DNA of 64,000 bases, from NCBI GenBank assembly GCA_012862575.1, contig BLSF01000028.1, positions 372,001 to 436,000 on the forward strand. The letters run 5' to 3'. The stretch's first letter is position 1. Each line of letters starts with the position of its first letter. A program made the position numbers and the translations under genes. Below the pieces are notes generated by a model. That model ran no database searches. It was given only the letters and a program-made list of their open reading frames with translations, and had not been told where the DNA came from. Origin of the DNA: Parietichytrium sp. I65-24A (lineage: Eukaryota > Sar > Bigyra > Thraustochytrida > Thraustochytriidae). Below, piece after piece: positions 49,457 through 58,688 of this stretch.

Positions 49457-51748
49457 ATGCCTGAACAGGGTGTGATTCAGCTGGAGGAGGGCTGGGCGGA
49501 GATTGATATGTTTATTCAAAACTTGATCAAAACGCTGACATCCATGTCCAAGGGCAAGAAGGATGAGGTCGTGACCTTCTTCGTCCCTGCCGAGTACATT
49601 AAAGTCTACACAACGTGCTATAACATGTGCACGCAGCGGAACCCGCACAACTGGTCGCAGCAGCTTTACGAACGCCATGGGCAAGAAATTGAGCGATACC
49701 TTGTCAACACCGTGGTTCCCGCTCTGAAGGAGAAGCAGAATGAGTCTCTTCTAAAAGAGATGGTTAGTCGCGAGATGCAGTACGAGATGATGGACAAGTG
49801 GATGCGAAAGTTTTTCATGTATCTCGATAGATACTATGTGAAGCACCACACCCTCCCGACTCTTCATGAATCTAGCTTAGAGAAATTTCGCACTCTATGC
49901 TTTGAGCAGGTCGGTTCCGCGTACACAGCCGCGATTCTTGCTGAGATAAACAAAGAGCGATCCGGCGAAGTTGTTGATCGCGGGCTACTCAAACAGAGTG
50001 TGATGATATACGGCAGGCTTGCGGACGACCTGAGGATCTACATCGATGAGTTTGAACAGCCGTTGCTGGAAAACACGCGCGAATATTATTTGAACAAGAG
50101 CCAAGCCTGGATTGCGCAAGACACTCTCCCGGAGTACCTCATCAAAGTTGAAGCTGTTCTTTGGAAAGAGAAGGAGCGTGTTGATAACTACCTTGAGCCC
50201 CGCACCAAACAGAAATTACACGAGGTCGTCGCAACGGAGCTTTTGGAGAAGCATGAAAGCACCCTACTTGAGAAGGAGGGAAGTGGGTGCCGGGCGCTGC
50301 TTGAGGACGAGAAGAAGGACGACCTTGCGCGACTCTTTCGTTTGTTCGAGGGTGTGGAGAATGGCCTTCAGCCAATTGCCACGATTCTACGTGAGCATAT
50401 CACAAAACTTGGAGAAGAGCTAGTGAGCAAGCGCGAAACAGCCCTGCAAGCGGCGAAAACTCCAAAGGAACGCGACGCGCTCGATCCGCAGTTCGTGCAG
50501 TCTCTCCTGGATTTGCATGAAAAGTATATTACACTTATTAACACGGAGTTCCATGGCCATAGTCTGTTCCAAAAAGCTCTCAAGGAAGCCTTTGAGGTTT
50601 TTGTGAATCACAATGTAGGCAAGGCTTCCAACGCAGAGCTCATCAGCTCGTTCTGCGACCGCATCCTGAAGACCGGTGGTGTCAAGTTGAATGAGACCGA
50701 GATCGAGTCATTCTTGGAGCGGACGGTCACTCTCTTTAGTTATCTTAGTGACAAGGATATGTTCAGCGACGTGTACCGCAATCAGCTGTCCAAACGTCTG
50801 TTGCAAGGCCGCTCCGCTTCAGAAGATGCCGAGACCTCGATGATCACAAAGCTCAAGGTCAGTTGCGGTGCACAGTTCACTTCGAAGATGGAAGGAATGG
50901 TGAAAGATCTGCGCACTGGAGGGACATTCAAGAAAGACTTTAAGGAACACGCGCGGACGAAGAGCTCTTCACTGATTCCCAACAACCCGGTAGAGATAAG
51001 TGCCAGCCCTGCAGGGGACTTTGTTTTGATTGGAGCCATTGAGTTTTCAGTGGAGGTTCTCACTACTGGTCACTGGCCGACATACAAGCATGTGGACTTG
51101 GCGATTCCCGACGAAATGTCGCTCTGCATGGAGGCCTACAAGCGATTCTACGATCAGAAAACCTCCCATCGCTGTCTAAAGTGGGTCCACTCGCTCGGGT
51201 CCTCCGTAGTGAAAGCTTCTTTCCAGCGCACCTATGATTTGAGTGTAGGAACCCTCCAGGCGGTCACTCTGTTAGCATTCAACAATATCTCGGATTGGAT
51301 TGATTTTCCTGATCTAATCGCCCTTCTCCAGATGGACGAAGAAGTCGCGAAGCGCGCGCTGCACTCTTTGTCATGCGCAAAACACAAGGTGCTGCTGAAG
51401 GAGCCACCGAACGCGAAAGTCATTAACACCACGGACAAATTTAAGGTCAACGAGAGCTTTGCTTGCCCGATGCGCAAAATCAGAATCCCTATGGCTTCGC
51501 TGGACGAAACCCACAACCCAAAACGCGTCGAGGAAGACCGTTCCATTGCCATTGAGGCTGCAATTGTACGTATCATGAAAGCTCGCAAGAGGATGACACA
51601 CACACAGCTAGTTGCGGAGGTACTCTCTCAACTCCACTTTTTCCGACCCAACCCTCGCGTCGTCAAGCGCAGAATTGAGCATCTCATTGATCGCGAGTAT
51701 CTTGAGAGGGATGCGGAGGCTGCAAATTGTTACAAGTACCTCGCATAA
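49457..51748 (+). CDS. CUL1: Cullin (cullin-1-like) scaffold of an SCF ubiquitin ligase
   Basis: A 763-residue intronless protein; the ATG at 49457 is used (a TTG frame lies upstream). The N-terminal cullin repeats include FVPAEYIKVYTTCYNMC and KWMRKFFMYLDRYYVKHH; the middle has QSLLDLHEKY and NTEFHGHSLFQKALKEAFE. The cullin homology domain shows SDKDMFSDVYRNQLSKRLL, SCGAQFTSKMEGMVKDL and GHWPTYK. The C-terminal winged-helix reads IVRIMKARKRMTHTQLVAE; its Lys in IMKARK is the conserved neddylation position. The last residues YLERDAEAANCYKYLA match the family end. The N-terminal YLDRYY and LPTL segments favour the CUL1 branch, which binds SKP1 and F-box proteins. Activity is regulated by NEDD8 and by CAND1 in known systems. 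Confidence 0.92.
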   Translation: MPEQGVIQLEEGWAEIDMFIQNLIKTLTSMSKGKKDEVVTFFVPAEYIKVYTTCYNMCTQRNPHNWSQQLYERHGQEIERYLVNTVVPALKEKQNESLLKEMVSREMQYEMMDKWMRKFFMYLDRYYVKHHTLPTLHESSLEKFRTLCFEQVGSAYTAAILAEINKERSGEVVDRGLLKQSVMIYGRLADDLRIYIDEFEQPLLENTREYYLNKSQAWIAQDTLPEYLIKVEAVLWKEKERVDNYLEPRTKQKLHEVVATELLEKHESTLLEKEGSGCRALLEDEKKDDLARLFRLFEGVENGLQPIATILREHITKLGEELVSKRETALQAAKTPKERDALDPQFVQSLLDLHEKYITLINTEFHGHSLFQKALKEAFEVFVNHNVGKASNAELISSFCDRILKTGGVKLNETEIESFLERTVTLFSYLSDKDMFSDVYRNQLSKRLLQGRSASEDAETSMITKLKVSCGAQFTSKMEGMVKDLRTGGTFKKDFKEHARTKSSSLIPNNPVEISASPAGDFVLIGAIEFSVEVLTTGHWPTYKHVDLAIPDEMSLCMEAYKRFYDQKTSHRCLKWVHSLGSSVVKASFQRTYDLSVGTLQAVTLLAFNNISDWIDFPDLIALLQMDEEVAKRALHSLSCAKHKVLLKEPPNAKVINTTDKFKVNESFACPMRKIRIPMASLDETHNPKRVEEDRSIAIEAAIVRIMKARKRMTHTQLVAEVLSQLHFFRPNPRVVKRRIEHLIDREYLERDAEAANCYKYLA

Positions 51749-51951
51749 TTTGATTTCTTTCCTGTTTTGCACGTGATTTTTTTTTCTTCTACTCGACCCA
51801 GACTCGTGGTCCTCCAATTTTCTTTGCCGCGCTGATAGCCTAGGCTGTAAGCTGCGAGGGTGTTGACGGTTCACAAATGAAAAGACAAAATAAGAAAAAA
51901 AGAAAAAGGAAACGAGAGAAAAGAAAATGGCGACAAATGAAGGGAAAAAAG

Positions 51952-52024
51952 TACTCGCGCCGGGGCTCGAACCCAGGACTTCAACCGTGTCAGAGTTGCA
52001 CTCTACCAACTGAGTTACGCGGGC
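51952..52024 (-). tRNA. tRNA-Val (anticodon GAC), downstream copy
   Basis: The 73-base gene folds as a cloverleaf: acceptor GCCCGCG with CGCGAGT, D arm ACTC/GAGT, anticodon stem CAACT/GGTTG with loop CTGACAC (anticodon GAC, U33 present), five-base variable loop AAGTC, T arm CTGGG/CCCGG with loop TTCGAGC, discriminator A73. The acceptor contains a C3-A70 mismatch and a G1-U72 wobble. The B box GGTTCGAGCCC is intact; the A box is TAACTCAGTTGG. A run of six T lies 5 bases after the gene on the minus strand, a good Pol III terminator. Valine is inferred from the anticodon and A73. Confidence 0.85.
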
Positions 52025-52046
52025 ACAACAAGAAGAAAGAAGGGAT

Positions 52047-52119
52047 TACTCGCGCCGGGGCTCGAACCCAGGACTTCAACCGTGTCAGAGTTGCACTCTA
52101 CCAACTGAGTTACGCGGGC
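52047..52119 (-). tRNA. tRNA-Val (anticodon GAC), upstream copy
   Basis: Identical over all 73 bases to the copy at 51952-52024, including the acceptor mismatch. The two copies are 22 bases apart, and the spacer (CCCTTCTTTCTTCTTGTTGT and flanking bases on the minus strand) contains no run of four T. This copy therefore has no terminator of its own, and the pair could be transcribed as one Pol III precursor ending at the T6 after the second copy. Confidence 0.85.
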
Positions 52120-52456
52120 ATCCGATTTTACCACTTGGTTATCTCGAGGTTGAGACCTGCCTTACGAATACTTTGGAAGAACCCCCTGATAGGAAAGCCC
52201 ACTAGTAGCTTGCTGAGCAAATTTTTGAATGACTGAAGCGAAAATTTTCCGTTCCGAATTTTGATTTGAAAGGCGAAGAACTGCACAGTTCTTCCGCAGG
52301 CGAGGAAAAAGAACCGGCGTTTACAAAGCTTCGTTCATCTTTCGAGCAGTTCCGCAAACGACGTGGAGAGCGGATACACAAAACGAAGCGAGAACCTTGA
52401 GAAGAAAAGTGCACGCGATCAGTGTGACAGGACGGGTGTGAGTTGGAGGCAGGAAG

Positions 52457-55140
52457 ATGGCTGGCAAAGTCGTGCATGAGCTGGGCGATGCGTCGCCGGG
52501 CAAGGTGGTTAATATTCTGGGGACGTGTATGGAGATGATGAGCTCTGAAAAGAGCAGAAGAGATGTGCTAGGAATGGTGCACTCCGACTTGCCAGAGGCG
52601 CTGGTGAAGGTCGGCAATAAACTTATTGACGAGCCGTGGTCTGAAACTAGCGAAAGAGCGCTCGAGATGCTCTTTCAGTTCATGTGGGATCTCGCAGACA
52701 TGGGACAAGCATCTCAAGCGGAAAGAGAAGAATGGTGGGGGTCGGATGGCACGTGGTGTCTTGCTATGATTGAGACAGCCTTGGAACTCGTGGTGACTGT
52801 ATGTGAACTTGACCTTACACGAGCTATTGCGCTCAACTGCCTTCGGGAACTCCCATTGGTGGCTATTCGCTTTGTCTCTATTGTCAAGCAAAGCGAAAAC
52901 TTTTCAAAGGAGTAAGTTTTTACTATTGCAGAGTTGGAAATTGCAAGGACGGCCTTCAGCGATCAAACTGACGTCACGTGCCAATCAGGCTCTTGAGTCG
53001 CCACAAATGTATCAAATCGACTCAAAATGTTTATCACCTCTTGTTTCGGATTGCTGATATACCCTTTCAGCGCTCGGTTCTTGATTTTGTGCACAAAATG
53101 TACCGAGCGACAGCTAAATACTCTGGCGGGTCCAAAAATATCGTGCTCAAAGCACTTGAAGGAGTGTCTTCCCCCTCGTTAAAAGGAGGTTTGAGAGAGT
53201 TTCTCCAGTCCAAAAAGCTTGCTGATTTCTTGAAAACGAGCTCGCGGCTTCTTGAGGCGGGGAATCTCGAGCTGGAGACTGCTTTCATGATTCCGTGCAA
53301 TCACATCATCATCAAGAAACTCGATGGTGCCGAGCCTATTCTACTCGATACGGACTTGAGTGGAACATCTCTCGAGGTCAATACCACAAGCCTTTCTCTC
53401 GTGTTGGGAGGCTCCTCGCTAGTAACATTTATGACGGGTGCAACTGTGTCACAAGAATTTCGCTGCGACGCCCGCGGATGCACCGTGCGCCTTATATTGG
53501 ACGAGAATGCAGCCGGGGACTTCCGCGCGGCCGCAAGTGCGGATTCAAAGCTGGACCACGCAAGCACAACTTGCGCGGGCTGCAGCGTGATTCTCAGCCT
53601 GGAGCCAACTAGAGTGACTCGAACTGTCCTTGCTAAAATGTTCCAGGCGTTGCGGGACCCAAAAGCATTTACACTCCTCCCATTCCTTAGGAAACTGCAC
53701 CATTCCATGAAAGGAGAGACAATTTCGCCTACAACCAAGTTCTCCAAGGGTCTGAAGCCCATCTGCCTCTTTCCGGAAATCGAAGACACCTCAACTCGTC
53801 CCCCTCGTAAGACGAGCGATATTCCAGCGGAGCCTAGAGACAATGAATGCAAGGCTTCGCATACTGCGCCCAGAAAAACGCTGAAGAGCAAGAGCAAGGC
53901 CGGGAATGAGGTAACCACCCCGGTCTCTAACTCCCCGGTCACCAAGACCCCAGCCAAAAGGCCTGCTTCAGTCAGCTCGGCAGTTAAATCAGGGAGGAAA
54001 AACAAACCACCAGCCACCCCAGGTTCTAAAAGGAGCGGAGGATCAAGGAAGGAGAGACTTGTCAAAGTAGCGTCCGCAGCAGATGAACCGGCTGGAGAAG
54101 ATGTGGGGCCGGGGGCTGCAGAAAGCGTATCGGGCCAACCCGAAGAGGAGAACCCTTCCCCTCAGACGAAGAACTCGCCTCCAGTTGCATCGCAAGAGCT
54201 TACTCTGAAAGAGCTGGAGGCCATTTGCAGCAAGCTTTTCCCGGACTTGTTTTCCAAATTTTTTGACCGAAAAAACAAAGACATGTGGTACCCAAGCGGG
54301 AATCGACCACGCTGGGAAAGAAGCAAAGTTTGCCACTTGGTTGATACCCGAATAAATGATCTCCGTCAGGGTTTTCGCGGCAACACCGAGTCGCTCCCAC
54401 AGCCTCGAGTCCTCGACCTGTTGAGCGAGCTCAAGCTGGCAGGAATGGAAGAGCACAAGGCTACCCGGGATTGCTTCAGTTCGGGTTATCAAATTTGTGC
54501 CGGCAAAGTTGTATCAGAAGTTAAACTACTTCTTCAGGAGTCTGTCCGCGCGGAGAGTTCCAAAATTTTGCAGGAAATGGGCACTATGAGCAGCGCATTG
54601 ACGAACAAGGTTGATGCTGAAATGGAGCGCATTTTCAACAAACCAGCGCTAAATGGCGCTGTAACACCGTTTTCTGCAGGATGCAGCCAGGCAATCACAT
54701 CTACTGAAGCCCTGGTGGCTCTCGATGACGCGTTCGTATCCGTCTTACACTGCCTGGAGAAGGAGAAGAGCAGTGCTTTGCATACGAACGATGAGCCACT
54801 CCGTGCACTACGCAAGCGGAAAGCAGAGCTTATTATAGGTATTGAAGAAGCTAAGCAGCATCTCACTGTGAACCTTGTCCGGGCAAAGAGCTTTACTGCG
54901 GCACTGGAAAGCCTTCGGTCAGACTGCACCGCCGCAACGGCGAATTTTGAAAAGTTCTCGACCTCAATGCTCTCCCGTGACAAGTTGGAAGAACTACCAG
55001 TTCCAGCTCCAAACGTAGCCCAGCAAATGAGAACATTTGCGCAGAAACAGGTTGCGCAAGTGTCAGCAGAACGCAAAGCTCAAATGCGAAGCTTGCGAAA
55101 ACTGCAAACCTTGCTTGCCACATCGTTGGTGTCCGACTGA
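52457..55140 (+). CDS. Two-exon coiled-coil protein resembling meiotic chromosome-axis (SYCP2-like) proteins
   Basis: Exons 52457-52911 and 52989-55140 with a 77-bp GT-AG intron (donor GTAAGT, acceptor ATCAG); 868 residues. Exon 1 and the start of exon 2 are helical repeats (armadillo-like), for example LNCLRELPLVAIRFVS and VYHLLFRIADIPFQRSVLD. Residues about 240-420 form a beta-rich module that could be a PH-like fold. A Pro/Ser/Lys-rich linker (about 440-580) contains many KT/SP steps. The C-terminal 200 residues are a charged coiled coil. This order (ARM, PH-like, disordered, C-terminal coil) is that of SYCP2/Red1-type axis proteins, but I see no diagnostic motif, so this is a suggestion only. 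Splicing is needed; the exon-2 frame otherwise starts at a GTG. Confidence 0.65.
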
Positions 55141-55341
55141 ATGCGGCACGGGATAAACTATTCAAGAGCACACCAGACTTCAGGCTTTTCCTTTTAAAAA
55201 TCGCGCTGAAGCAGTTCATCACAAGATTATCAATTACGGGAAGAAAAGATAAAGTTTCATGTTTTGGTTTTTACTGAACAAATGAAAAATGCCCCCCTGC
55301 ATAAATGTCACTTTCATGATAGAAAGTGCTTTTTCGACTGC

Positions 55342-56766
55342 TTAGATCACTCCTTTCTGTTTACCGACTTCGATGAAGGCTTTCACACAGGCATCAACAT
55401 CTTCTGTTGTGTGCGCGGCGCTAATCTGAGTTCTGATGCGCGCGGCACCGATTGGAACACTATCGAATACGAAACGTCCAGCGGCCAAGTTAGTTTCCGA
55501 CCTATCTTTAAAAATCAAGCGTTCTTCAATCGAGGGGGAAGAGTAGAGAGAACTTACACAGGATACGAGAAACCAATGACGTAGATTCCACGCTTAAGCA
55601 TTTCGTCGGCAAATTCCGCAGCAAGACGAGCGTCGCCGAGCATGACTGGAGCGATGGGGTGGTCGTACTCACCAGAAAGCTTGAAACCAGCCTCTGTCAT
55701 TTTGTCACGAAAGCGGTGCGTATTCTCGCGAACCCGCGCGACGTAAGGATTGTTTGGTTTGCTAAGCATTCTGAAGACTTCAAGACCTGCACCCACGACT
55801 GCAGGTGCAACCGAATTTGAAAAGAGGTACGGGCGGGCTTTCTGGCGCATCAGATCCACAACAGGCTGAATACCAGTGCAGTAGCCGCCAGTGGCCCCCC
55901 CAAGCGCCTTGCCAAGGGTGGAGTTGATGATCGCTACTCGGCCGTGCACATCAAAGTGCTCAATAGTACCTCTCCCAGTCTCACCAAAGAACCCGGTTGC
56001 ATGGCACTCGTCAATGAACACCATGGCGTCGTGCTTTTCGGCCAGGTCGCAGATGTCCTTGAGAGGTGCAACATCGCCATCCACTGTAGCGCCGATATGA
56101 ATCGTAGTTTTCAATGACCAGAGATGATTGTCAGCAACTTCGGGCATTTACACGCTAGATTTGGCTCCATAACTTACTGGAAAATACACCGTCGGTCGCG
56201 ATGAGGCGGACACGGGCGTCCTTTGCCTCAACGAGCTTCGACTCGAGATCTTTCATGTTCATGTGTTCATAACGAAAGCGCTTGGCTTTGCAAAGACGGA
56301 TTCCATCGATGATTGAAGCGTGGTTGAGTGCATCGCTGATGATGGCGTCTTCAGGTCCCAAAATGGTTTCGAATAAGCCGGCATTCGCATCAAAGCAAGA
56401 CGGAAACAGGATCGTGTCGTCCATGCCATGAAATTTTGCAATTTCGGTCTCCAGCTCCTTGTGAATTGACTGCGTTCCGCAAATAAAGCGCACCGAGGAA
56501 AGTCCAAATCCAAAGTCATCCATGGCCTTTTTGGCAGCCTTGATGACGTTCGGGTCATCAGAGAGCCCAAGATAGTTGTTGGCGCAAAAGTTAAGAACCT
56601 TCCCATCCATGCCCTGGACCGAGATCTTGCTCTCCTGTGGGCTGGTGATCACCCGCTCTTTCTTGAAGGTCCCAGCCTCCTTGATGCCTTCCAACTGAGA
56701 CTGCAGGATGCTCGCAAGTTGCGACGCGCTCCTGCGCTGCACGCTCCATGGGGTCCTGCTCAGCAT
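55342..56766 (-). CDS. KBL: 2-amino-3-ketobutyrate CoA ligase (glycine C-acetyltransferase), mitochondrial, three exons
   Basis: Complement of 56178-56766, 55558-56083 and 55342-55459; 411 codons including stop, 410 residues. Introns are 94 bp (56084-56177) and 98 bp (55460-55557), both GTAAGT...AG. Splicing restores [18 protein letters not shown] and [20 protein letters not shown], which match the family without gaps. Catalytic features: [28 protein letters not shown], and the PLP lysine in [14 protein letters not shown]. The ATG at 56766 starts a basic presequence ([19 protein letters not shown]) that fits mitochondrial import. The enzyme is a PLP-dependent alpha-oxoamine synthase that splits 2-amino-3-ketobutyrate (from threonine dehydrogenase) with CoA into glycine and acetyl-CoA. 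Length and order are normal. Confidence 0.95.
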
Positions 56767-56840
56767 CTCGACAGCCGCTCGACCCGTAGCCTTCTATCCT
56801 GCGCTCGTTCTCGCTCACCGCTGCACAAAGACTACAGAGA

Positions 56841-56880
56841 TGTCCAGAGATGTCCAGAGATGTCCAGAGATGTCCAGAGA
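56841..56880. repeat. Four tandem 10-bp repeats
   Basis: Four exact TGTCCAGAGA units, 75 bp upstream of the KBL start codon. Confidence 0.97.
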
Positions 56881-57474
56881 GCCCTGAGTCCAAACGTGTC
56901 CAAATCTCCTTTGCAAAAGCAACAAAATAGCAAAACGCAGAAGAACAGCAACAACAACAAAAAAAAAGCTAACAAAAGACAAACAGTCCCTAACCTTACT
57001 ATTCTCCGTAATGGTACCCGTCTCAACCGTAGCCATCGCGTGGCTGGCTAGTCCCAGACTATCGTAGACAATAGGCTAGAGGCTAGATGCGTGTTTATAG
57101 TCTGAGTTCTACGAGGAGGTAGTGGTGGTTTTGGAAGGGAATGTGTCATCGGTAGGCCTGGCGTAAGGTTCCATGCTCCGACAACCGCTACCAGGTATCT
57201 TAAGACTGCGGTAAGGGAAAGGCCAATTTTGTGCCTCAAGCTTGCGAACACCATGGAGTGCTCTACTAGCTAGCTAGTCCATGCGAGCGCTTTGGCTGTC
57301 TTGCTGTTGAGCCAGATGCACCGGAGAGCGCGGCAATGGGAGCTTTACAGCTTGCTTATCATCTCAATTTCTGTAATCTCTGTGAACTCTGTGATCCCTG
57401 TGAACCCTGTGAGCGTGTGCGAAACGGTTGTCACTTGCTCCGCGACAATGGCAAGTTTGGTTCTCTGGTTCTCT

Positions 57475-57612
57475 ACTTCCGGGTTCTGGGTTCTGGGTTC
57501 TTCTGGTGTCCCTATACGTCGCTGTGTTGCTTTGGGTGCACGCAAATCGCCGGAGACGCGGTAGGTTCTTGGGTTCTTTTGGGTTCTTTTATGTTCTCTT
57601 GGGTTCTTTTGG
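57475..57612. repeat. Degenerate GGTTCT-type repeat
   Basis: Repeats of GGGTTCT with one to four trailing bases: TCCGGGTTCTGGGTTC near 57480, and three copies of GGGTTCTTTT between 57575 and 57612. Confidence 0.85.
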
Positions 57613-57721
57613 TGGCACGGATATGCCAACAAGTGGCTTTCGAGCTCTGTAGAACCCGAATCCCATAGCTGAGCGCTGGTTTGCAAACGGACTGGCACGG
57701 CGTGAGTCTTTCTTGTGCAGC

Positions 57722-58486
57722 ATGAAGCGCCGAAACGCGAAATCGCGCCCTAATGGAGCGGGTTCATCAGGCCGCTCACGAGGAAGGAAGGCACAGCGAG
57801 TGGAGCAAGAAGAGTACGCTTCGTCCGGGAGAGAGGAGGAGTCGGCCGAGAGCGGAGATGATCAAGTTCAATCCATGATGGCCTCGATTATTCAGGAGCG
57901 CAAACGCAAGGATGACAGCAAGCTGAAGTCCATTGTCAAAGCAGCGAAACGGTCGATCGCGGAGATGGCAGACCGACGTAAGTCTATTTCAAAGAGAGAT
58001 CCCGTGTGCTCTTGAGGGTTTTTAAAATTTTTGTCTCGGCCGAGATGATCGCCTAACAATGCGCAGTTAGCGCTGAGCTTGATGATGTCTCGATCCCTCG
58101 TGCGACTGCAACAATGCTTCCCGATGAGGAGCTGCAACGGGCTCTTCATCAAGCGGAGTCTCAACATTCTGACCTTGCACAAAGGCAGCTTGAGCTTACC
58201 AGAGATGCTCAAAATGTTGCTAGTGAGATTGCAAAGGCGCAATCTAGGTTGACTGCTCACCAGCGAGAAATGCGGGAAATCGAGAATGAAATTCTGGTGA
58301 TCGAAAAAGTAAGTGGGCAGATTTGTAATGCCAATTGCAGTGATTGTTGGATCGTGCTAATGTCATTCTTAGAACAAGCGAGCTGAAACAGCGAATTTCG
58401 AGAAAATTATTGACGCGATCTACTTGTCAATGAGGCTACATGAGGAGAAACTACAGGCTCTGCGCAATGGAGGTATCACATCCTGA
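57722..58486 (+). CDS. Small coiled-coil protein, three exons, unknown function
   Basis: Exons 57722-57977, 58067-58308 and 58373-58486, giving 203 residues. Introns are 89 bp and 64 bp, both GTAAGT...AG. The N-terminal 60 residues are basic then acidic and disordered (Arg/Lys/Ser rich, EEESAESGDD). From about 60 to 200 the protein is a long coiled coil (LDDVSIPRATATMLPDEEL, then LELTRDAQNVASEIAKAQ, then FEKIIDAIYLSMRLHEEKL). The size and composition would suit a kinetochore, spindle or transcription-complex coiled-coil subunit, but no family is recognised. It lies tail-to-tail with the O-FucT-like gene, 202 bp apart. Confidence 0.65.
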
Positions 58487-58688
58487 GCGAAAGCGCTCAC
58501 GACGTTCGACTTGGAAAGAGTTGAGAGCTTGCGCTCATTCGCAATGGTTCGTCGAAATCGCATCCGACAGTCCCAATCACGAGGAACAAATCAACATCAT
58601 CAACAACAACAAAGAACTAAAAAATAAAATAAAACAACAGGAGAGAAGTTTTAGCGTGGTAGGTACAGTGTTTTCAAAAAAAAAGGTT

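Larger units (their letters stand above)
51749..52456. other. Intergenic region carrying two tRNA genes
   Basis: About 700 bases between two plus-strand genes. Apart from the two tRNA genes it is A-rich near 51890-51945 (AAAAGAAAAAGG). No other gene is seen. Confidence 0.7.
56767..57721. other. Intergenic region with tandem repeats
   Basis: 955 bases between divergent genes. It holds four exact 10-bp TGTCCAGAGA repeats (56841-56880) and a degenerate GGTTCT/GGGTTCTTTT array (about 57475-57612). No gene is seen; frames here follow the repeats. Confidence 0.7.

Noticed and set aside
53301-54065. 254-codon minus-strand frame
   Set aside because: Antisense shadow of the SYCP2-like gene; composition mirrors the Pro/Lys-rich linker.
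56841-56880. CRISPR-like repeat array
   Set aside because: Units are 10 bp and directly adjacent without spacers, in a eukaryotic promoter.
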